This document shows positions 8,423 to 19,217 of a stretch of DNA of 64,000 nucleotides, in pieces. Position 1 is the stretch's first letter. Every line of letters begins with the position of its first letter. The translations under genes and the position numbers were made by a program. The notes under the pieces are model-generated. The model worked only from the letters and a program-made list of their open reading frames with translations, was not told the origin of the DNA and searched no databases. Origin of the DNA: Pseudomonas sp. BGr12. GTDB taxonomy: Bacteria > Pseudomonadota > Gammaproteobacteria > Pseudomonadales > Pseudomonadaceae. The DNA lies in the NCBI RefSeq assembly GCF_030272895.1, contig NZ_JALRNF010000008.1:62001-126000 (forward strand). The letters run 5' to 3'.

Positions 8423-9685
8423 ATGCAGGATGAGTTCAACGACCCGCTCTGGCGTCAGGTCGTCTCTGGCGCGCAGATGCTCTTCGTTGCCTTTGGCGCG
8501 CTGGTGCTGATGCCACTGATCACCGGCCTCGACCCGAACGTCGCGCTGTTCACTGCGGGCCTGGGAACTCTGCTGTTCCAGCTGGTGACCGGCCGTCAGG
8601 TCCCGGTGTTCCTCGCCTCCAGCTTCGCCTTCATCACCCCGATCATTCTCGCCAAGGGCCAGTTCGGCCTGGCCGAGACCATGGGCGGGGTCATGGCGGC
8701 CGGCTTCGTCTACACCTTCCTGGGCCTGGCCGTGAAGATCAAGGGCACCGGCTTCATCGACCGCCTGCTGCCGCCGGTGGTGATTGGCCCGGTGATCATT
8801 TCCATTGGCCTGGCCATGGCGCCGATCGCCGCCAACATGGCCATGGGCAAGGCCGGCGACGGCACCGAACTGCTGCCGTACGGCACCGCCATGATGATCT
8901 CCATGCCGGCGCTGCTGACCACCCTGATCGTCGCGGTATTCGGCAAGGGCATCTTCCGCCTGGTGCCGATCATTGCCGGTGTGCTGGTGGGCTTTGGCCT
9001 GTCGTTCTACTTCGGCGTGGTCGACACCGCCAAGATCGCCGCCGCGCCCTGGCTGGCACTGCCACACTTCACCGCGCCGGCGTTCAACTGGCAGGCGATC
9101 CTGTTCATCGTCCCGGTTGCCCTGGCGCCCGCCATCGAGCACATCGGCGGGGTGATCGCAGTGGGCAGCGTGACCGGTCGCGACTACCTGAAAAAACCGG
9201 GCCTGCACCGCACCCTGCTCGGTGATGGCATCGCCACCACCACGGCGGGCCTGTTCGGTGGCCCACCCAACACCACCTACGCCGAAGTGACCGGTGCAGT
9301 GATGCTGACCAAGAACTACAACCCGAAGATCATGACCTGGGCGGCGATCTTCGCCATCACCCTGGCCTTCATCGGCAAGTTCGGCGCCTTGCTGCAAAGC
9401 ATTCCGGTGCCGGTGATGGGTGGCATCCTGTGCCTGCTGTTCGGCTCGATCGCGGCGGTGGGCATGAATACCATGATCCGCCACAAGATCGACCTGGGCG
9501 AAGCACGCAACCTGGTGATCGTTTCGGTGACCCTGGTGTTCGGCATCGGTGGCGTGCTGATCGGTACCGGTACCGGCCCGGATGACTGGGGCCTGAAGGG
9601 CATCGCCCTGTGCGCCGTGGTGGCCATCGCCTTGAACCTGCTGCTGCCGGGTAACGACAGCTGGAAGCACAAGGTGCAGGGCTGA
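8423..9685 (+). CDS. uraA: Uracil:proton symporter (NCS2 family)
   Basis: A 420-residue integral membrane protein with about 14 hydrophobic segments. The TM8 signature PAIEHIGGVIAVGSVTGRDY carries the substrate-binding Glu of uracil permeases, and GGPPNTTYAEVTGAVMLTKN corresponds to the TM10 motif. It imports uracil for the Upp enzyme encoded directly upstream. ATG 8423 is 2 bp after the upp stop. Confidence 0.95.
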   Translation: MQDEFNDPLWRQVVSGAQMLFVAFGALVLMPLITGLDPNVALFTAGLGTLLFQLVTGRQVPVFLASSFAFITPIILAKGQFGLAETMGGVMAAGFVYTFLGLAVKIKGTGFIDRLLPPVVIGPVIISIGLAMAPIAANMAMGKAGDGTELLPYGTAMMISMPALLTTLIVAVFGKGIFRLVPIIAGVLVGFGLSFYFGVVDTAKIAAAPWLALPHFTAPAFNWQAILFIVPVALAPAIEHIGGVIAVGSVTGRDYLKKPGLHRTLLGDGIATTTAGLFGGPPNTTYAEVTGAVMLTKNYNPKIMTWAAIFAITLAFIGKFGALLQSIPVPVMGGILCLLFGSIAAVGMNTMIRHKIDLGEARNLVIVSVTLVFGIGGVLIGTGTGPDDWGLKGIALCAVVAIALNLLLPGNDSWKHKVQG

Positions 9686-9690
9686 CTGCA

Positions 9691-9735
9691 TCGCGGGGCA
9701 AGCCCGCTCCTACCAGGAGCGGGCTTGCCCCGCGA
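9691..9735. repeat. REP palindrome pair
   Basis: Facing REP cores separated by a few bases, located between the convergent uraA and hemH genes. The long hairpin may also act as transcript end protection for both. Confidence 0.95.
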
Positions 9736-9742
9736 TCAGCCC

Positions 9743-10756
9743 TCAAGCCGTCTCGCACATCCCGGTCAACGCCTGTACCCACTGCGGGTGATCATTCAGG
9801 CACGGCACCAGCACCAGCTCCTCCCCGCCCGCCTCGATAAACTGCTCACGCCCGCGATCGCCGATCTCTTCCAGGGTTTCGATGCAGTCGGCGACAAACG
9901 CCGGGCACATCACCAGCAGCTTCTTCACCCCCGCCTTGCCCAGTTCGTCCAGACGGGTCTCGGTATAGGGCTCGATCCACTTGGCCCGGCCCAGGCGCGA
10001 CTGGAACGACACCGACCATTTGCCATCCGGTATGCCCATCTGCCGGGCGAACGCCTGGGCCGTGCGCAGGCACTGACCGCGGTAGCAGACGGCGAGCATT
10101 TCAGGGGACGCGTCACGGCAGCAGTCAGGGTCCTGGAAACGGTGGGTACCGGTCGGGTCGAGCTTTTTCAGGTGACGCTCGGGCAGGCCGTGGAAGCTCA
10201 ACAGCAGGTGATCGTAGTCCTGCGCAAGGTACGGCCTGGCACTGGCCACCAGGGCATCGATGTATTCGGGGCGGTCGTAGAACGGCTGCAGCACGGCCAT
10301 CTGCAACGGCAACTGCTGCTCGGCGATCACCTGCCGCGCCTGTTCGACCACCGTCGTCACCGTGCTGTCGGCGAACTGCGGATAGAGCGGCGCCAGGGTG
10401 ACTTTCTTCACCCCTTGGGCGGCCAGGCGCGCCAGCACGTTGGGCAAGGACGGCTCGCCATAGCGCATGGCGATCTCGACCGGGCCATGGCGCCAGTAGT
10501 CACGCATTGCCGCCTGCAGGCGGCGGGTCAGCACCACCAGTGGCGAGCCTTCGTCCCACCAGATCGAAGCATAGGCATGGGCCGACTGCTCGGGGCGCTT
10601 GACCAGGATCAGCGACACCAGCAGGCGCCGCACCGGCCAGGGCAGGTCGATGACATAGGGGTCCATCAGGAACTGATTGAGGTAGCGGCGCACATCGGCC
10701 ACCGAGGTGGAAGCAGGCGAACCCAGGTTGACCAGCAACAACGCGTGATCGGTCAT
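9743..10756 (-). CDS. hemH: Ferrochelatase
   Basis: A 337-residue enzyme inserting Fe2+ into protoporphyrin IX, the last step of heme synthesis. [13 protein letters not shown] contains the conserved catalytic His of the SFHGLP signature, and [16 protein letters not shown] is the other conserved block. Start ATG 10756 ([14 protein letters not shown]) fits the family N-terminus. It lies 13 bp downstream of the TIGR01777 gene, in an operon with it. Confidence 0.96.
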   Translation of the reverse strand: MTDHALLLVNLGSPASTSVADVRRYLNQFLMDPYVIDLPWPVRRLLVSLILVKRPEQSAHAYASIWWDEGSPLVVLTRRLQAAMRDYWRHGPVEIAMRYGEPSLPNVLARLAAQGVKKVTLAPLYPQFADSTVTTVVEQARQVIAEQQLPLQMAVLQPFYDRPEYIDALVASARPYLAQDYDHLLLSFHGLPERHLKKLDPTGTHRFQDPDCCRDASPEMLAVCYRGQCLRTAQAFARQMGIPDGKWSVSFQSRLGRAKWIEPYTETRLDELGKAGVKKLLVMCPAFVADCIETLEEIGDRGREQFIEAGGEELVLVPCLNDHPQWVQALTGMCETA

Positions 10757-10769
10757 GCAACGTCCTATA

Positions 10770-12844
<2,075 letters not shown>

Positions 12845-12851
12845 CCTCAGC

Positions 12852-12874
12852 CGGGGCGCGCATTCGGCGCCCCG
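12852..12874. terminator. Hairpin after the flavoprotein gene
   Basis: GGGGCGC and GCGCCCC pair around a 7-nt loop 8 bp after the stop. No T-tract follows, so it is a weak terminator or an mRNA end-protecting structure, separating this gene from the promoter of the next operon. Confidence 0.5.
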
Positions 12875-12899
12875 TTACCCCGTTGTCCTATCCAAAACT

Positions 12900-12923
12900 T
12901 GTACAGATTAATTGACTTGCACA
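12900..12923 (+). promoter_or_regulatory. LitR/PplR-type operator (box 2), over the -35
   Basis: TGTACA-N12-TGCACA, one base off the consensus, spanning the -35 hexamer of the operon promoter. Occupancy here would block RNA polymerase, as expected for a dark-state repressor of the MerR/LitR type. Confidence 0.75.
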
Positions 12924-12939
12924 GGTATCGCCCTATGAT
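12912..12939 (+). promoter_or_regulatory. Sigma-70 promoter of the DUF1722-litR-phrB-SDR operon
   Basis: TTGACT (12912-12917) and TATGAT (12934-12939) are separated by 16 bp. The promoter is flanked by two LitR-type boxes, one covering the -35 and the other immediately downstream of the -10. Confidence 0.75.
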
Positions 12940-12944
12940 AAACC

Positions 12945-12968
12945 TGTACATGCCCATCTATTTGTACA
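12945..12968 (+). promoter_or_regulatory. LitR/PplR-type operator (box 3), downstream of the -10
   Basis: A perfect TGTACA-N12-TGTACA. It covers the expected transcription start and lies 45 bp downstream of the start of box 2, so two dimers or tetramers could bridge the promoter. Confidence 0.8.
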
Positions 12969-12987
12969 AGTTTTACAGGACACCCGC

Positions 12988-13956
12988 ATGCCTGCCTCCT
13001 CATTTGCCGCCAAGCCGAAAATCGCTGTCAGCGCCTGCCTGACCGGGGCCGAGGTGCGTTACAACGGTGGCCACAAGGCCTCGCGCCTGTGCAATGAAGT
13101 CCTGGGTGAGTATTTCGACCTGGTGCCGGTGTGCCCGGAAGTGGCCATCGGCTTGGGCGTTCCCCGCGCGCCCATTCGCCTGGTCGGCGACCCTGCCGCC
13201 CCCCGGGCCGTGGGCAGTCGTGATCCGGCGCAAGACCTGTCCGCGCCCTTGCAGGCCTACGGTGAGCGGATGGCGGCTGAGCTGGATGCGATCTGCGGCT
13301 ACATCTTCATGCACAAGTCGCCTTCCTGTGCGCTGGAACGGGCCAAGGTCTACCAGGCCAACGGCTACCCCGCCCGAGAAGGCGCTCGCGGCCTGTACGC
13401 GGCGGCGTTCTGTCGACTGCGCCCGGACCTGCCGGTGGAGGAAGACGGCCGCTTGTGCGACCCGGTACTGCGCGAGAATTTCATCACCCGGGTCTACGCC
13501 TACGCCCAGTGGCAGCACCTGCTGGCAGACGGCCTGAGCCGTGGTGCACTGATCGCCTTCCATGCCCGCTACAAGTATCAACTGATGGCCAACAACCCCC
13601 GGGAATACCGGACCCTGGGCAAACTGCTGGGCAGCATGACCCGCGACGACGCCCCCGAGGTGATCGGCCCGCGCTACTTCAGCCAGTTGATGCAGGCCCT
13701 GAGGCGTTGCGCCAGCCGCGGTAATCACAGCAATGTCCTGCTGCATCTGAGCGGCTACCTGCGCGATGTCCTCTGCGACGAAGACCGCCGGGAGGTCCGC
13801 CAGTTGATCGACCAGTACCAGGCCGGCGTGGTGCCGCTGGTGGTGCCGCTGACCTTGCTCAAGCACCATCTGCGCAGCCACCCCGATCCCTATGTGCTGC
13901 AGCAGGTCTACCTGCAACCGCACCCGGAACGCCTGGGCCTGCGCAATGCCATCTGA
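12988..13956 (+). CDS. DUF523-DUF1722 (YbgA-like) fusion protein
   Basis: A 322-residue protein. The N-terminal half (KIAVSACLTGAEVRYNGGHK, VPVCPEVAIGLGVPR, MHKSPSCAL) is DUF523 with three conserved cysteine positions, possibly a metal or Fe-S site. The C-terminal half from about residue 195 (LIAFHARYKYQLMANNPREY) is DUF1722/YbgA. In many bacteria these proteins sit next to photolyase, as here, and are linked to light or UV responses, but the activity is unknown. It is the first gene after the box-flanked promoter and overlaps the regulator start by 11 bp. Confidence 0.9.
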   Translation: MPASSFAAKPKIAVSACLTGAEVRYNGGHKASRLCNEVLGEYFDLVPVCPEVAIGLGVPRAPIRLVGDPAAPRAVGSRDPAQDLSAPLQAYGERMAAELDAICGYIFMHKSPSCALERAKVYQANGYPAREGARGLYAAAFCRLRPDLPVEEDGRLCDPVLRENFITRVYAYAQWQHLLADGLSRGALIAFHARYKYQLMANNPREYRTLGKLLGSMTRDDAPEVIGPRYFSQLMQALRRCASRGNHSNVLLHLSGYLRDVLCDEDRREVRQLIDQYQAGVVPLVVPLTLLKHHLRSHPDPYVLQQVYLQPHPERLGLRNAI

Positions 13957-14860
13957 ACGGTTGCCGATCGGCGAAGTGACACGTCTGACCGGCGTCAATC
14001 CGGCCACCCTGCGCGCCTGGGAGCGGCGCTATGGGCTGATCGTTCCGCAGCGCACCGGCAAAGGCCACCGGCTCTACAGCCAGGAGCATGTCGAGCGCAT
14101 CCGCCAGATCCTGCGCTGGCTCAACCATGGGGTTGCGGTCGGCCAGGTCAAGGCGCTGCTGGGCAGCCCGACCGACGAGCCCGTGCAACGGGTCGGCAAT
14201 GACTGGGCAAGTCTGCAACAGCAGTTGATCGACGCCATTGCCACCCTCGCCGAACGACGCCTGGACCAGCAGCTGAACCAGGTCATGGCGCTCTACCCTG
14301 CCGCGACCCTGTGCGAGCACTTGCTGATGCCGTTGTTCGAGCAGCTGGAGCTGCGCTGGCAGGGCCAGTTCAGCGCCCGCCTGGAACAGGTGTTCTTCGG
14401 CTCCTGGCTGCGCAGCAAGCTCGGGGCACGGATTCATCACAACAATCACTCGCTCGCTGGCCCGCCCTTGCTGGTGGTCAACGGCTCGACCCTGGAATTC
14501 GACCCACAGCTGTGGCTCTGCGCCTGGCTGGGCAGTGATGCGGGCTGCCCTGTGGCCATGCTGGAGTGGAGCGTGCCGGCCAATGAACTGGCCGTCGCCG
14601 TGGCACGCCTGCGACCACGGGCCCTGCTGGTGTGCCTGGGCAAGGCCGTCAACCTGCAGCAGCTCGAGCGCAGCCTCACCGGCATCGAGCTGCCAACATG
14701 CCTCAGCGGCAGCGCCGTCAGCATCCATAAAGCGGCCATCGAGGCCTGGATGCACACCGAGCTGCAGCTTTCCACCACTCCCCTGGCGGCACTTGCGGAC
14801 CTGCGGCGACTGCAGGTTACCCGGGACACCGCGTTAGACCGAGAAGCCCCATGCAACTGA
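13946..14860 (+). CDS. MerR family transcriptional regulator, class II LitR (PplR1-like)
   Basis: A 304-residue regulator. The MerR winged helix-turn-helix is at residues 7-75 (IGEVTRLTGVNPATLRAWERRYGL...). The C-terminal part has the layout of the B12-binding domain of LitR/CarH. However W138 is followed by E147-Q148 where cobalamin-binding homologues have W...EH, and the ExHxxG/DxHxxG cobalt ligand is absent (EFDPQLWL at 184-191). This matches class II LitR, which in P. putida is reported to act with a separate blue-light LOV protein. It lies in the operon it probably represses. The ATG overlaps the DUF1722 gene, and its end overlaps phrB by 10 bp. Confidence 0.85.
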   Translation: MPSERLPIGEVTRLTGVNPATLRAWERRYGLIVPQRTGKGHRLYSQEHVERIRQILRWLNHGVAVGQVKALLGSPTDEPVQRVGNDWASLQQQLIDAIATLAERRLDQQLNQVMALYPAATLCEHLLMPLFEQLELRWQGQFSARLEQVFFGSWLRSKLGARIHHNNHSLAGPPLLVVNGSTLEFDPQLWLCAWLGSDAGCPVAMLEWSVPANELAVAVARLRPRALLVCLGKAVNLQQLERSLTGIELPTCLSGSAVSIHKAAIEAWMHTELQLSTTPLAALADLRRLQVTRDTALDREAPCN

Positions 14861-16296
14861 TCTGGTTGCGCAGCGACCTGCGCGTACATGACAACACGGC
14901 CCTGGCCGCCGCCTGCGAACAAGGCCCGACCCTGGCGGTATGGCTGGCCAGCCCCGGGCAGTGGCAGGCGCATGACGACGCGCCGTGCAAGGTCGACTTC
15001 TGGCTGCGCAACCTCAGCGCACTGGGAGAGCAACTGGCGGCGCTGAACATCCCGCTGCTGATTCGCCAGGCCGACACCTGGGATCAGGCGCCAGCCGTAT
15101 TGTTGCAGCTTTGCCGCGAGCACCAGGTGCAGGCACTGCACCTGAACGACGAATACGGTATTCACGAAAGTCGCCGGGACCAGGCCGTGGAAGCCGCCTT
15201 GACACAGTCGGGGATCAGCGTGCATCGCTACCTCGACCAACTGCTGTTCAGACCCGGCAGCATCCTCACCCGCAGCGGAGGCTACTTCCAGGTCTTCAGC
15301 CAGTTCCGCAAGGTCTGCCATGAACGGCTGCACCTGGCCCTGCCGGCCCTGCAGCGCGCCATTGCCCCCCAGGCGCCCATGGCGATCGCCAGTGATCCGC
15401 TCCCCGACCAAATTCCTGGCTTTTCTACGCCGCCAGGCAGTCTTCGCGCCCTCTGGCCAGCGGGCGAAGCCGAGGCGCATGAGCGCCTGCAGCGCTTTGT
15501 CGACGAAGTTGCCGAGGATTACCAGCAACTGCGCGACCTGCCCGCCGTGGCCGGCACCAGCCAGCTCTCTGCCTACCTGGCCGCCGGAGTGATCTCGCCC
15601 CGCCAATGCCTGCACCGGGCGCTGGCGCACAATCGCGGCGAATTCGACAGCGGCAACCCGGGCCTGGTGACCTGGATCAACGAGCTACTGTGGCGCGAGT
15701 TCTATAAACACATCCTGGTCGGCTACCCCAGGGTGTCCCGGCATCGGGCCTTTCGCCCGGAAACCGAGGCCCTGCCCTGGCGCCATGCCCCCGAAGACCT
15801 CAAGGCCTGGCAAGAAGGCCGCACCGGCATCCCGATCGTCGATGCCGCCATGCGCCAGTTGCTGGCCACCGGCTGGATGCACAATCGCCTGCGCATGATC
15901 GTTGCCATGTTCCTGACCAAGAACCTGTTGATCGACTGGCGCGAGGGCGAGCGCTTCTTCATGCGTCACCTGATCGACGGCGACCTGGCCGCCAACAACG
16001 GAGGCTGGCAATGGAGCGCCTCGACCGGTACCGATGCGGCGCCCTATTTCCGGATCTTCAATCCCGTCAGCCAATCGCGCCGATTCGACAGCCAGGGACG
16101 CTTCATCAGGCAATGGCTGCCGGAACTGATCGATATAGATGAAAAAAATATCCACGACCCTTTGTTTGAATGTGGACTCTTTGCTAATAATCAATGTTAT
16201 CCGCAACCAATTGTGGACCTCGGAAGTAGTCGCCAGCGTGCATTGGATGCATTCAAGCAGTTATCCACACGGCAGCATGAGGAACACCTATTTTGA
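14851..16296 (+). CDS. phrB: Deoxyribodipyrimidine photolyase
   Basis: A 481-residue class I CPD photolyase repairing cyclobutane pyrimidine dimers with blue light. The N-terminal LIWLRSDLRVHDNTAL is the antenna-domain start. The FAD domain includes GWMHNRLRMIVAMFLTKNLL, HLIDGDLAANNGGWQW and SASTGTDAAPYFRIFNP, all photolyase signatures. The start overlaps the regulator gene and the stop overlaps the SDR start. The last 150 bp (from about 16135) change abruptly to AT-rich codons and contain a perfect DnaA box, although the reading frame continues without a break. Confidence 0.96.
   Translation: MQLIWLRSDLRVHDNTALAAACEQGPTLAVWLASPGQWQAHDDAPCKVDFWLRNLSALGEQLAALNIPLLIRQADTWDQAPAVLLQLCREHQVQALHLNDEYGIHESRRDQAVEAALTQSGISVHRYLDQLLFRPGSILTRSGGYFQVFSQFRKVCHERLHLALPALQRAIAPQAPMAIASDPLPDQIPGFSTPPGSLRALWPAGEAEAHERLQRFVDEVAEDYQQLRDLPAVAGTSQLSAYLAAGVISPRQCLHRALAHNRGEFDSGNPGLVTWINELLWREFYKHILVGYPRVSRHRAFRPETEALPWRHAPEDLKAWQEGRTGIPIVDAAMRQLLATGWMHNRLRMIVAMFLTKNLLIDWREGERFFMRHLIDGDLAANNGGWQWSASTGTDAAPYFRIFNPVSQSRRFDSQGRFIRQWLPELIDIDEKNIHDPLFECGLFANNQCYPQPIVDLGSSRQRALDAFKQLSTRQHEEHLF
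16261..16269 (+). promoter_or_regulatory. DnaA-box match inside phrB
   Basis: TTATCCACA, a perfect DnaA box, within the AT-rich last 40 bp of phrB. Imperfect relatives (TTATCCGCA at 16198, and TGTGGAC elements nearby) surround it. Function is unproven. Confidence 0.4.
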
Positions 16297-16997
16297 ACGC
16301 GCCTATTACCAGACGGGTGTGGGTAACCGGCGCCAGCGACGGCCTTGGACTAGCCCTGGCCGAACGACTGTTGGAGCAGGGTGCGCTGGTCACGGCCAGC
16401 GCACGCCCCTCGGAGCAATTGCAGGCACTGGCCGGCCAATACGGCCCACGCCTGCTGGTACAAGACTACGACCTGAGCGACGCGGCCCAGGCATCGGCGG
16501 CTGCCCGACAGGTCAAGGACCACTGGGGCGCGCTCGATTGCCTGATCGTCAATGCCGGTACCTGTGACTACCTGGCACCCGACACGCCGGCATCGGCCCT
16601 GTTCGAAGCCATTGTCAGCAGCAACCTCCAGGCATCGGCCAATTGCCTGGCCAGCGCGCTGGCGCTGCTCAAGCAAGGCAGCTCCCCCCAGGTACTGGCG
16701 GTGCTAAGCCGCTATTCTGCGTTGCAGATCCATGAACCCAGCCAGCCGGCCAGGCCCGACAACAGCCTGCCAGCGCTGTTCGCCAGCCAGCGCGCGGCCC
16801 TTGGCGCGCAGGCCATCGACCTGACCGTCGTCGCACCGCTGAGCCTGAAGGCGCCGGTCGTGCCGGTGCAGGCGATCCCCGAACAGTGGACCGCCCAGAG
16901 CGCCGCCGAGGTCATCCTCAAGCACTTGCCTGATCGTGCGCCGGACCTGGTACTCGAAGCGCTGGGCGTCAACAGCCTCTGGCCGTTGCCCAGGTAG
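16293..16997 (+). CDS. Degenerate short-chain dehydrogenase/reductase
   Basis: A 234-residue SDR fold. The NAD(P) loop VTGASDGLGLALAERL (residues 10-25) and the IVNAG element are present. The active site is not: where SDRs have YxxxK, this protein reads LFASQRAAL, so Tyr is Phe and Lys is Gln. It may bind a nucleotide without classic catalysis. The start is TTG at 16293, overlapping the phrB stop as TTGA, with GAGGAA 9 nt upstream. It is the last gene of the photolyase operon and ends just before a strong hairpin. Confidence 0.8.
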   Translation: MNAPITRRVWVTGASDGLGLALAERLLEQGALVTASARPSEQLQALAGQYGPRLLVQDYDLSDAAQASAAARQVKDHWGALDCLIVNAGTCDYLAPDTPASALFEAIVSSNLQASANCLASALALLKQGSSPQVLAVLSRYSALQIHEPSQPARPDNSLPALFASQRAALGAQAIDLTVVAPLSLKAPVVPVQAIPEQWTAQSAAEVILKHLPDRAPDLVLEALGVNSLWPLPR

Positions 16998-17003
16998 TTG
17001 AGC

Positions 17004-17026
17004 GGCCCTGCGCCAGGCGCAGGGCC
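17004..17026. terminator. Convergent hairpin after the SDR and pagL genes
   Basis: A perfect 11-bp palindromic stem, GGCCCTGCGCC and complement around a single base, between the convergent SDR and pagL genes. There is no T-tract. Confidence 0.5.
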
Positions 17027-17035
17027 AAGGTAGGG

Positions 17036-17554
17036 TTACAGCGGCATGCGATAATGCAGGGAGTAACTTTCCACACCATCGTTGGGTGTCTGCAGCCCGC
17101 CATTGGAATAGTGAATGGCGCGCACACCCACTTCATGCCCACCGGCAAAGCGCAGGCCGACACCGATCCGGTCTTCGAACTGGAAAGATGAGCCCAGTTC
17201 ATTGTTTTCGACTTCGGTACTGGAAAAGGCCGCTACGCCGACGCCTAATTCGATATAGGGCTTGATCGACTCGCCGGCGAACTCATAGACGAACACCGGT
17301 GCAAAGGAAAGACTGTGGCTACTTGAGGTCTCGTCGCCGTCCCAATAGCTGTAGGCACCGTCCCAGTAGCCGGTGATCCGGCCTACGCTGGTTTGCCACC
17401 AACTAACATCCCAGTTCGATTGCAACCCCAGGCGATAGACCATGGTCGACTCACCGGTTTGTCCGACCGAGAAAGAAACATCTGCTGCTTGAGTTGTGAA
17501 AGATTGCCCCAGGGTGACGGCTGCAATGGCAGCCAAGCAAAGCAGTTTCCTCAT
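17036..17554 (-). CDS. pagL: Lipid A 3-O-deacylase
   Basis: A 172-residue outer-membrane beta-barrel precursor with a signal peptide (residues 1-23, ending TTQAA). The C-terminal IHYSNGGL supplies catalytic His148 and Ser150, and Glu162 completes the triad. These residues and the length match P. aeruginosa PagL, which removes the 3-O-acyl chain of lipid A. The start at 17554 (MRKLLCLAAIAAV) is chosen because it opens the signal peptide. It is adjacent to murI as in P. aeruginosa. Confidence 0.9.
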   Translation of the reverse strand: MRKLLCLAAIAAVTLGQSFTTQAADVSFSVGQTGESTMVYRLGLQSNWDVSWWQTSVGRITGYWDGAYSYWDGDETSSSHSLSFAPVFVYEFAGESIKPYIELGVGVAAFSSTEVENNELGSSFQFEDRIGVGLRFAGGHEVGVRAIHYSNGGLQTPNDGVESYSLHYRMPL

Positions 17555-17668
17555 GAGAAACGTCCTATTTCCTAATGCTGTTGTTGGTTTTTCCGTCACA
17601 TCAGAAAAACTTATAGAAATCGGAGACGCTGCGATAGTTCAGTAAACGGTGAGTGCTTAAGGCACTTC

Positions 17669-18469
17669 TTACTTAATGAAGCTTCGCACAGTGTCAGATT
17701 TCTTCCACAACATTGGAAGGATCTTTTCAAAATGTTCTGGGCTGGCGCTGGTCCAGAATTGCGTGTCACGAGCAACGCCGGCAGACAGCAAATCACGCTC
17801 GCCGAGCAGGCGTTGCAGCTGGCGGGCAACGGCGGCACCGGTGTCGATGATCGCCATGTTGGCGGGCACCATCTGCTTGAGCAACGGCTTGAGGAAAGGG
17901 TAATGGGTGCAGCCGAGAATCAAGGTGTCGCAGCCGCCGTCGAGCAGGGGCTGCACGTAACCTTGCAGCAACTCACGCACGGCCGGGCTGCTCAGGTCGC
18001 CCGCCTCGATGCACTCGACCAGACCCGGGCACGGCTGGGTGATCACCTGCACATCGTTGGCGAAGCGATCGAGCAAGGCCGCGAACTTGGCGCTTTGCAG
18101 CGTGCCGGTAGTGGCCAGGACACCAACCACGCCGCTGCGGGTAGCCGCCGCAGCCGGCTTGACCGCAGGTTCCATGCCCACCAGCGGCCAGTGCGGATAC
18201 TGCTCGCGCAGGTCGGCCACCGCCGCCACGGTGGCGGTATTGCAGGCCAGCACCATGGCTTTGGCACCCTGCTCGCGGAAGAACTCGGCTACCAGCCGGC
18301 AACGCTCGCGGATGAACGCCGGTGATTTCTCGCCGTAGGGAATGTGCCCGCAGTCGGCAACGTACAGCAGCGACTCGTTGGGCAGCAGGTGCTGGATTTC
18401 CGCCAGCACCGACAGGCCGCCCACACCGGAATCGAACACGCCGATCGGCGCGGCTGCCGGCTCAGTCAT
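17669..18469 (-). CDS. murI: Glutamate racemase
   Basis: A 266-residue cofactor-independent racemase making D-glutamate for peptidoglycan. Both catalytic cysteines are visible, in [11 protein letters not shown] and [11 protein letters not shown], with the Asp of [14 protein letters not shown] 18469 overlaps the moeB stop by 8 bp. It is the last gene of the hemA-prfA-prmC-moeB-murI operon. Confidence 0.96.
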   Translation of the reverse strand: MTEPAAAPIGVFDSGVGGLSVLAEIQHLLPNESLLYVADCGHIPYGEKSPAFIRERCRLVAEFFREQGAKAMVLACNTATVAAVADLREQYPHWPLVGMEPAVKPAAAATRSGVVGVLATTGTLQSAKFAALLDRFANDVQVITQPCPGLVECIEAGDLSSPAVRELLQGYVQPLLDGGCDTLILGCTHYPFLKPLLKQMVPANMAIIDTGAAVARQLQRLLGERDLLSAGVARDTQFWTSASPEHFEKILPMLWKKSDTVRSFIK

Positions 18470-19217
18470 GAGGCTTACCACAGACACTGCACCCTGGATC
18501 GCGCTTGACCCGCAGTTCGCGGAAGCGGCTGCCCAGGGCATCGATCAGCAGCAGCCGGCCGACCATGGGCTCGCCGAATCCGGCCAGCAGCTTCAGCGCC
18601 TCCAGGGCCTGGAGGCTGCCCACCAGGCCGACCAGCGGGCCGACCACACCGGCTTCGCTGCAGGTCAGCTCGGCTTCGCTGCCATGACCATAGAGGCAGT
18701 GGTAGCAAGGGCTGTCGGGGCGACGCGGGTCGAACACCGACAGCTGCCCTTCCAGGCGAATCGCCGCGCCACTGACCAGCGGCTTGCCCTGTGCCACGCA
18801 GGCGGCATTGACCGCCTCGCGGGTGGAGAAATTGTCGGTGCAGTCGAGCACCAGGTCCACCGCCTGCACGGCGGCAGCCAGCGAATCCTCGTCCAGCGCA
18901 TGACGGTGGGCAACCAGGCGGATCTCGGGGTTGATCGCCTGCAAACGGGCCAGGGCCGAATCGACCTTGCTCTGCCCCACCATGGTGGTGTCGTGCAGCA
19001 CCTGACGTTGCAGGTTGGTCAGGTCGACCGTATCGAAATCCGCCAGGTGCAGTTCACCGACCCCGGCGGCCGCCAGGTACAAGGCCACCGGCGAGCCCAG
19101 GCCGCCGAGGCCGACGATCAGCGCCCGGCTGTCCTTCAGCCGCAACTGGCCGTCGATATCGACCTGGGCCAGGAGGATCTGTCGGCTGTAGCGCAGCAGT
19201 TCCTGATCACTCAGCAT
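18462..19217 (-). CDS. moeB: MoeB/ThiF-type adenylyltransferase
   Basis: A 251-residue E1-like enzyme that adenylates the C-terminal Gly-Gly of a ubiquitin-like sulfur carrier such as MoaD. The ATP-binding [19 protein letters not shown] is at about residues 37-55. Two zinc-binding CxxC pairs (PCYHCLYG and CSVCGK) and the catalytic-region Cys in [12 protein letters not shown] are present. Overlap of 7 bp with prmC and 8 bp with murI indicates translational coupling. Confidence 0.93.
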   Translation of the reverse strand: MLSDQELLRYSRQILLAQVDIDGQLRLKDSRALIVGLGGLGSPVALYLAAAGVGELHLADFDTVDLTNLQRQVLHDTTMVGQSKVDSALARLQAINPEIRLVAHRHALDEDSLAAAVQAVDLVLDCTDNFSTREAVNAACVAQGKPLVSGAAIRLEGQLSVFDPRRPDSPCYHCLYGHGSEAELTCSEAGVVGPLVGLVGSLQALEALKLLAGFGEPMVGRLLLIDALGSRFRELRVKRDPGCSVCGKPHD

